Below, piece by piece: positions 61,527-64,000 of a DNA stretch of 64,000 nucleotides. How positions within the stretch are numbered: position 1 is the stretch's first letter; each line of letters starts with the position of its first letter. The position numbers and the translations under genes are program-made. The notes beneath the pieces were generated by a model. It did no database searches and was not told the origin of the DNA. It was given only the letters and a program-made list of their open reading frames with translations. Source of the stretch: Micromonospora alfalfae (GTDB lineage: Bacteria; Actinomycetota; Actinomycetes; Mycobacteriales; Micromonosporaceae); contig NZ_JAKKFH010000004.1 in assembly GCF_022230925.1 (NCBI RefSeq), positions 1-64,000 on the forward strand. The letters are read 5' to 3'.

Positions 61527-63164
61527 ATGAGCGCCACGATGATCGTCAAGGACCTGGCCGCCGGGCACGGTGACCGCCCACTCTTCGCCGGATTGGACCT
61601 GGTGGTCGCCCCCGGCGACGTGGTCGGGCTGGTCGGGCCGAACGGGGCCGGCAAGTCGACGCTGCTGCGTACCCTCGCCGGGTTGTTGCCGGTCGAGGCC
61701 GGCAGCGTGCGGCTGAGCCCGCCCACCGCGAGCGTCGGCCACCTGCCGCAGGAGCCGGAGCGGCGGCCGGGCGAGACGGTACGGGACTTCTTGGCCCGCA
61801 GGACCGGGGTGACCGCCGCTCAGGCGGCGTTGGACGCGGCGACCGAGGCGCTGACCGCCGGGGCGGCGGGTGCCGACGACGCGTACGGCGACGCGTTGGA
61901 GCGCTGGCTCGCCCTCGGCGGCGCGGACCTGGACGAACGCGCCGAGCAGGTGAGCGCCGACCTGGGCCTCGCCGTCGACCTTGACCACCCGACGACAGGG
62001 CTCTCCGGCGGGCAGGCGGCCCGCGCAGGGCTGGCGTCGCTGCTGCTCAGCCGGTACGACGTGTTCCTGCTCGACGAGCCGACAAACGACCTGGACCTGG
62101 CCGGCCTGGAACGGCTGGAGGAGTTTGTCACCGGGCTACGGGCCGGCACGGTGCTGGTCAGCCACGACCGGGAGTTCCTCACCCGCACGGTGACCCGGGT
62201 GCTGGAGCTGGACCTGCCGCAGCAGCAGATCAACCACTACGGCGGCGGCTACGCGGCCTTCCTGGAGGAGCGCGAGGTGGCCCGCCGGCACGCCCGCGCG
62301 GACTTCGAGGAGTACGCCGACACCAAGGCTGGGCTGGAGGCTCGGGCCCGCACCCAGCGTGGGTGGATGGAGAAGGGCGTGAAGAACGCCCGCCGCAAGG
62401 CCACCGACAACGACAAGATCGGCCGCAAGTTCCGCGCCGAGGCGAGCGAGAAGCAGGCCGCCAAGGCCAAGCAGACCGATCGGCTGATCGAACGGCTCGA
62501 CGTGGTCGAGGAGCCCCGCAAGGAGTGGGAGCTGCGGATGGAGATCGCCGCCGCGCCCCGCGCCGGCGCCGTCGTGGCCACGCTGCGCGGAGCCGTGGTA
62601 CGCCGTGGTGGCTTCACCCTCGGCCCGATCGACCTCCAGATCGACTGGGCGGACCGGGTCGCGGTGACCGGGGCGAACGGCACGGGCAAGTCCACACTGT
62701 TGGCAGCGTTGCTGGGCCGGCTGCCGCTGGACGCCGGCACCGCCTCGCTCGGGCCGGGCGTGGTGGTCGGCGAGGTGGACCAGGCCCGCGGGCTGTTCCT
62801 CGGCGACGTACCGCTGATCGACGCGTTCGAGGCGGCCGTACCCGACATGTCGCCGGCGGACGCGCGGACCCTGCTGGCCAAGTTCGGCCTACGGGCGGCG
62901 CACGTGCCCCGACCGGCGGCCACCCTCTCCCCCGGTGAGCGGACCCGGGCCGCGCTGGCCCTGCTCCAGGGTCGCGGGGTCAACCTGCTGGTGCTGGACG
63001 AGCCCACGAACCACCTGGACCTGCCCGCCATCGAGCAGCTCGAATCGGCGCTGGCCAGCTACCCCGGAACGCTGCTGCTGGTCACCCACGACCGGCGGAT
63101 GCTGGCCGCCATCGAGACCAACAGGCGACTGCGGGTCGACGCCGGACGGATCGCCGAGGATTGA
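61527..63164 (+). CDS. ABC-F family ATP-binding protein
   Basis: 545 residues with two ABC domains and no membrane segments. First: GPNGAGKST, LSGGQAARAGL and LLDEPTNDLDL; second: GANGTGKST, LSPGERTRAAL and VLDEPTNHLDLP. The linker between (about 240-340) is rich in Lys, Arg and Glu, as in ABC-F proteins that enter the ribosomal E site. Some members protect against ribosome-targeting antibiotics; others aid translation. ATG 61527; the role here is not resolved. Confidence 0.9.
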   Translation: MSATMIVKDLAAGHGDRPLFAGLDLVVAPGDVVGLVGPNGAGKSTLLRTLAGLLPVEAGSVRLSPPTASVGHLPQEPERRPGETVRDFLARRTGVTAAQAALDAATEALTAGAAGADDAYGDALERWLALGGADLDERAEQVSADLGLAVDLDHPTTGLSGGQAARAGLASLLLSRYDVFLLDEPTNDLDLAGLERLEEFVTGLRAGTVLVSHDREFLTRTVTRVLELDLPQQQINHYGGGYAAFLEEREVARRHARADFEEYADTKAGLEARARTQRGWMEKGVKNARRKATDNDKIGRKFRAEASEKQAAKAKQTDRLIERLDVVEEPRKEWELRMEIAAAPRAGAVVATLRGAVVRRGGFTLGPIDLQIDWADRVAVTGANGTGKSTLLAALLGRLPLDAGTASLGPGVVVGEVDQARGLFLGDVPLIDAFEAAVPDMSPADARTLLAKFGLRAAHVPRPAATLSPGERTRAALALLQGRGVNLLVLDEPTNHLDLPAIEQLESALASYPGTLLLVTHDRRMLAAIETNRRLRVDAGRIAED

Positions 63165-63202
63165 TCCGTGCTCGCGGGCCGGCGCGGGGTGAGAATGACG
63201 CC

Positions 63203-63511
63203 ATGCTCAAGTGGGAGTACGCCCTGCTGGTCCGCCGCCGTCAGGCTGCGACCAACGACCTCGGCTGGGAGGTCGTCTTCGTCTGGTACGGGCCGGACGG
63301 CTCGATGGTCGACGTGACGCCGTACGGCGACACCTCGCTGGCTCACCTGAACCGGGCCGGCGACCAGGGCTGGGAGTTGGTCGCGATGAGCGAGGACCCG
63401 TCCCTGCCCGGCAACCACGAACTGCACCGCTACCACCTCAAGCGGCCGAAGCCCGCCGACCCGCCGCCTCGCCAGCGGATGCGCGGGGGCCGCCGCACCC
63501 TCTCCGGCTGA
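63203..63511 (+). CDS. DUF4177-like small protein
   Basis: 102 residues. MLKWEYALLV at the start and LNRAGDQGWELVAMSED near 55 are the WEY and GWELV marks of DUF4177-type proteins. Basic C-terminus. I chose ATG 63203; the frame opens at 63161 inside the ABC-F stop region. It lies 38 bp after the ABC-F gene and may share its transcript. Confidence 0.72.
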   Translation: MLKWEYALLVRRRQAATNDLGWEVVFVWYGPDGSMVDVTPYGDTSLAHLNRAGDQGWELVAMSEDPSLPGNHELHRYHLKRPKPADPPPRQRMRGGRRTLSG

Positions 63512-63616
63512 CCCGACCACGCCGGGCCGACTGCGGTGGCATGAGCCGAGTTGGTCGTTCGCGGCTCGCCCCGCGCCCGGGCGGAGCCGATGTCTCCGTT
63601 GAGCCTGATGCCGCAG

Positions 63617-63651
63617 AGTCATCCTGATGCCTGTGTGGCATCAGGATGACT
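63617..63651. terminator. Palindromic terminator-like repeat
   Basis: Perfect 15-bp arms (63617-63631 and 63637-63651) with a 5-nt loop. The motif cctgatgcc also occurs just to the left at 63604-63612. It differs in core from the GATC family. It lies 105 bp after the DUF4177-like gene; the remaining 63512-63772 shows nothing else. Confidence 0.7.
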
Positions 63652-63772
63652 GCGTCCTGCCCCGCATCCTGCGACACGCCCACCGCACGGTTGCGCGGGC
63701 CACGCCGACCAGGTGGACGAGCGGGGCATAACGGGCGCGGTTGCGGGTATCGCGCGGCGGGAGGTGGCCCGA

Positions 63773-64000
63773 ATGGTCGCTTTGGCACAGACTCCGCCCT
63801 CGGCCGACCGGCTGCGGGCGATAGACGATTTCCTCGCCCAGGCATGGGCGGACCAGGTCCGCCACGATGATCGGTTGCGGGACCTGGCGGTCGAGGTGCG
63901 GTTCGACCGGGGGGTGGCCCATCTGAGCGGCGACGTGGCCGAACCCGCCCAGTTACGGCTGGTGCGGGACATGGTGGGGCGGCTGGCCGGCGTCTACGGC
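63773..64000 (+). CDS. BON-domain protein, partial (3' end beyond the window)
   Basis: The visible 76 codons hold a BON-type domain: RLRDLAVEVRFDRGVAHLSG followed by EPAQLRLVRDMVGRLAGVYG. BON domains bind phospholipid or act as small ligand modules, and are often found near CBS or LysM partners. Start ATG 63773 follows GGGAGG by about seven bases; GTG 63713 in frame is less likely. Confidence 0.72.
   Translation, partial: MVALAQTPPSADRLRAIDDFLAQAWADQVRHDDRLRDLAVEVRFDRGVAHLSGDVAEPAQLRLVRDMVGRLAGVYG

Noticed and set aside
1..64000. tRNA or rRNA genes
   Set aside because: I scanned intergenic stretches by eye for a cloverleaf with the GGTTCGA arm and for rRNA landmarks and saw none; a tRNAscan-type search would be decisive.

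Overview
The window is very GC-rich with a strong G/C bias at third codon positions and frequent GTG starts. Its families (DUF3107, DUF3152, SigE-family sigma factors, MoeZ, a RecQ helicase fused to a phosphoribosyltransferase) are typical of an actinomycete. The combination, together with dispersed short palindromes that resemble those I remember from Micromonospora and Salinispora, suggests Micromonosporaceae. The genus is an inference. I saw no rRNA, tRNA, CRISPR array, insertion sequence or phage gene, so this reads as chromosome with one accessory stretch near 53-59 kb.

Layout. 0-4.1 kb: nuoC (cut by the left edge, with a long repeat-bearing tail) and nuoB on the minus strand, separated by a glucose-dehydrogenase-like gene and a DUF2252 gene. 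4.3-8.1 kb: two paralogous pairs, each a SigE-family sigma factor overlapping a membrane-anchored FG-GAP-like partner; a scrap of the neighbouring decarboxylase gene between them shows that the pair arose by tandem duplication. 8.2-11.1 kb: PLP decarboxylase and MFS transporter. 11.1-13.9 kb: an alkyltransferase-like DNA-lesion binder and proBA. 14-22.4 kb: toroid-fold protein, MoeZ, two DUF3152 metalloprotease-like proteins, an alpha/beta hydrolase and a 1113-residue disordered protein. 22.5-32.1 kb: TetR regulator, DUF3107, ferritin-like protein, DEAD-box helicase, methyltransferase, small regulators and the RecQ fusion.

32.2-37 kb: a complete five-gene branched-chain-amino-acid-type ABC transporter operon whose ATPase gene livF has dispersed repeats at both ends. 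37.4-39.5 kb: Trk/Ktr potassium uptake. 39.6-44.9 kb: a Ser/Thr kinase with a CBM2-like extracellular domain, a spermidine-synthase/MFS fusion, a coiled-coil VldE-like envelope protein and an inositol-monophosphatase-family gene. 44.9-48.4 kb: a response regulator, a CHASE3-type histidine kinase and a REC-PP2C phosphatase, each overlapping the next and the phosphatase-family gene. 48.6-52.5 kb: M28 peptidase, TPR protein, threonine dehydratase.

52.5-59.8 kb is the most unusual stretch: a frameshifted 2OG-Fe(II) oxygenase, a second duplicated gene unit that again leaves a relic, SMI1/KNR4, Nudix and GNAT genes, and a four-gene overlapping minus-strand operon (one member only 55 residues) facing an XRE/helical-repeat regulator across a perfect 17-bp palindrome. 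59.8-64 kb returns to housekeeping-type genes: Smr, TPR, ROK glucokinase-like, ABC-F, DUF4177-like and a BON-domain gene cut by the right edge.

Three themes cut across the window: two local duplications each leaving a recognisable fragment of a neighbouring gene; a family of intergenic palindromes sharing a GATC-W-TG-N-AGTT core, two copies of which supply the start codon of a gene; and several tightly overlapping operons where translational coupling is likely.
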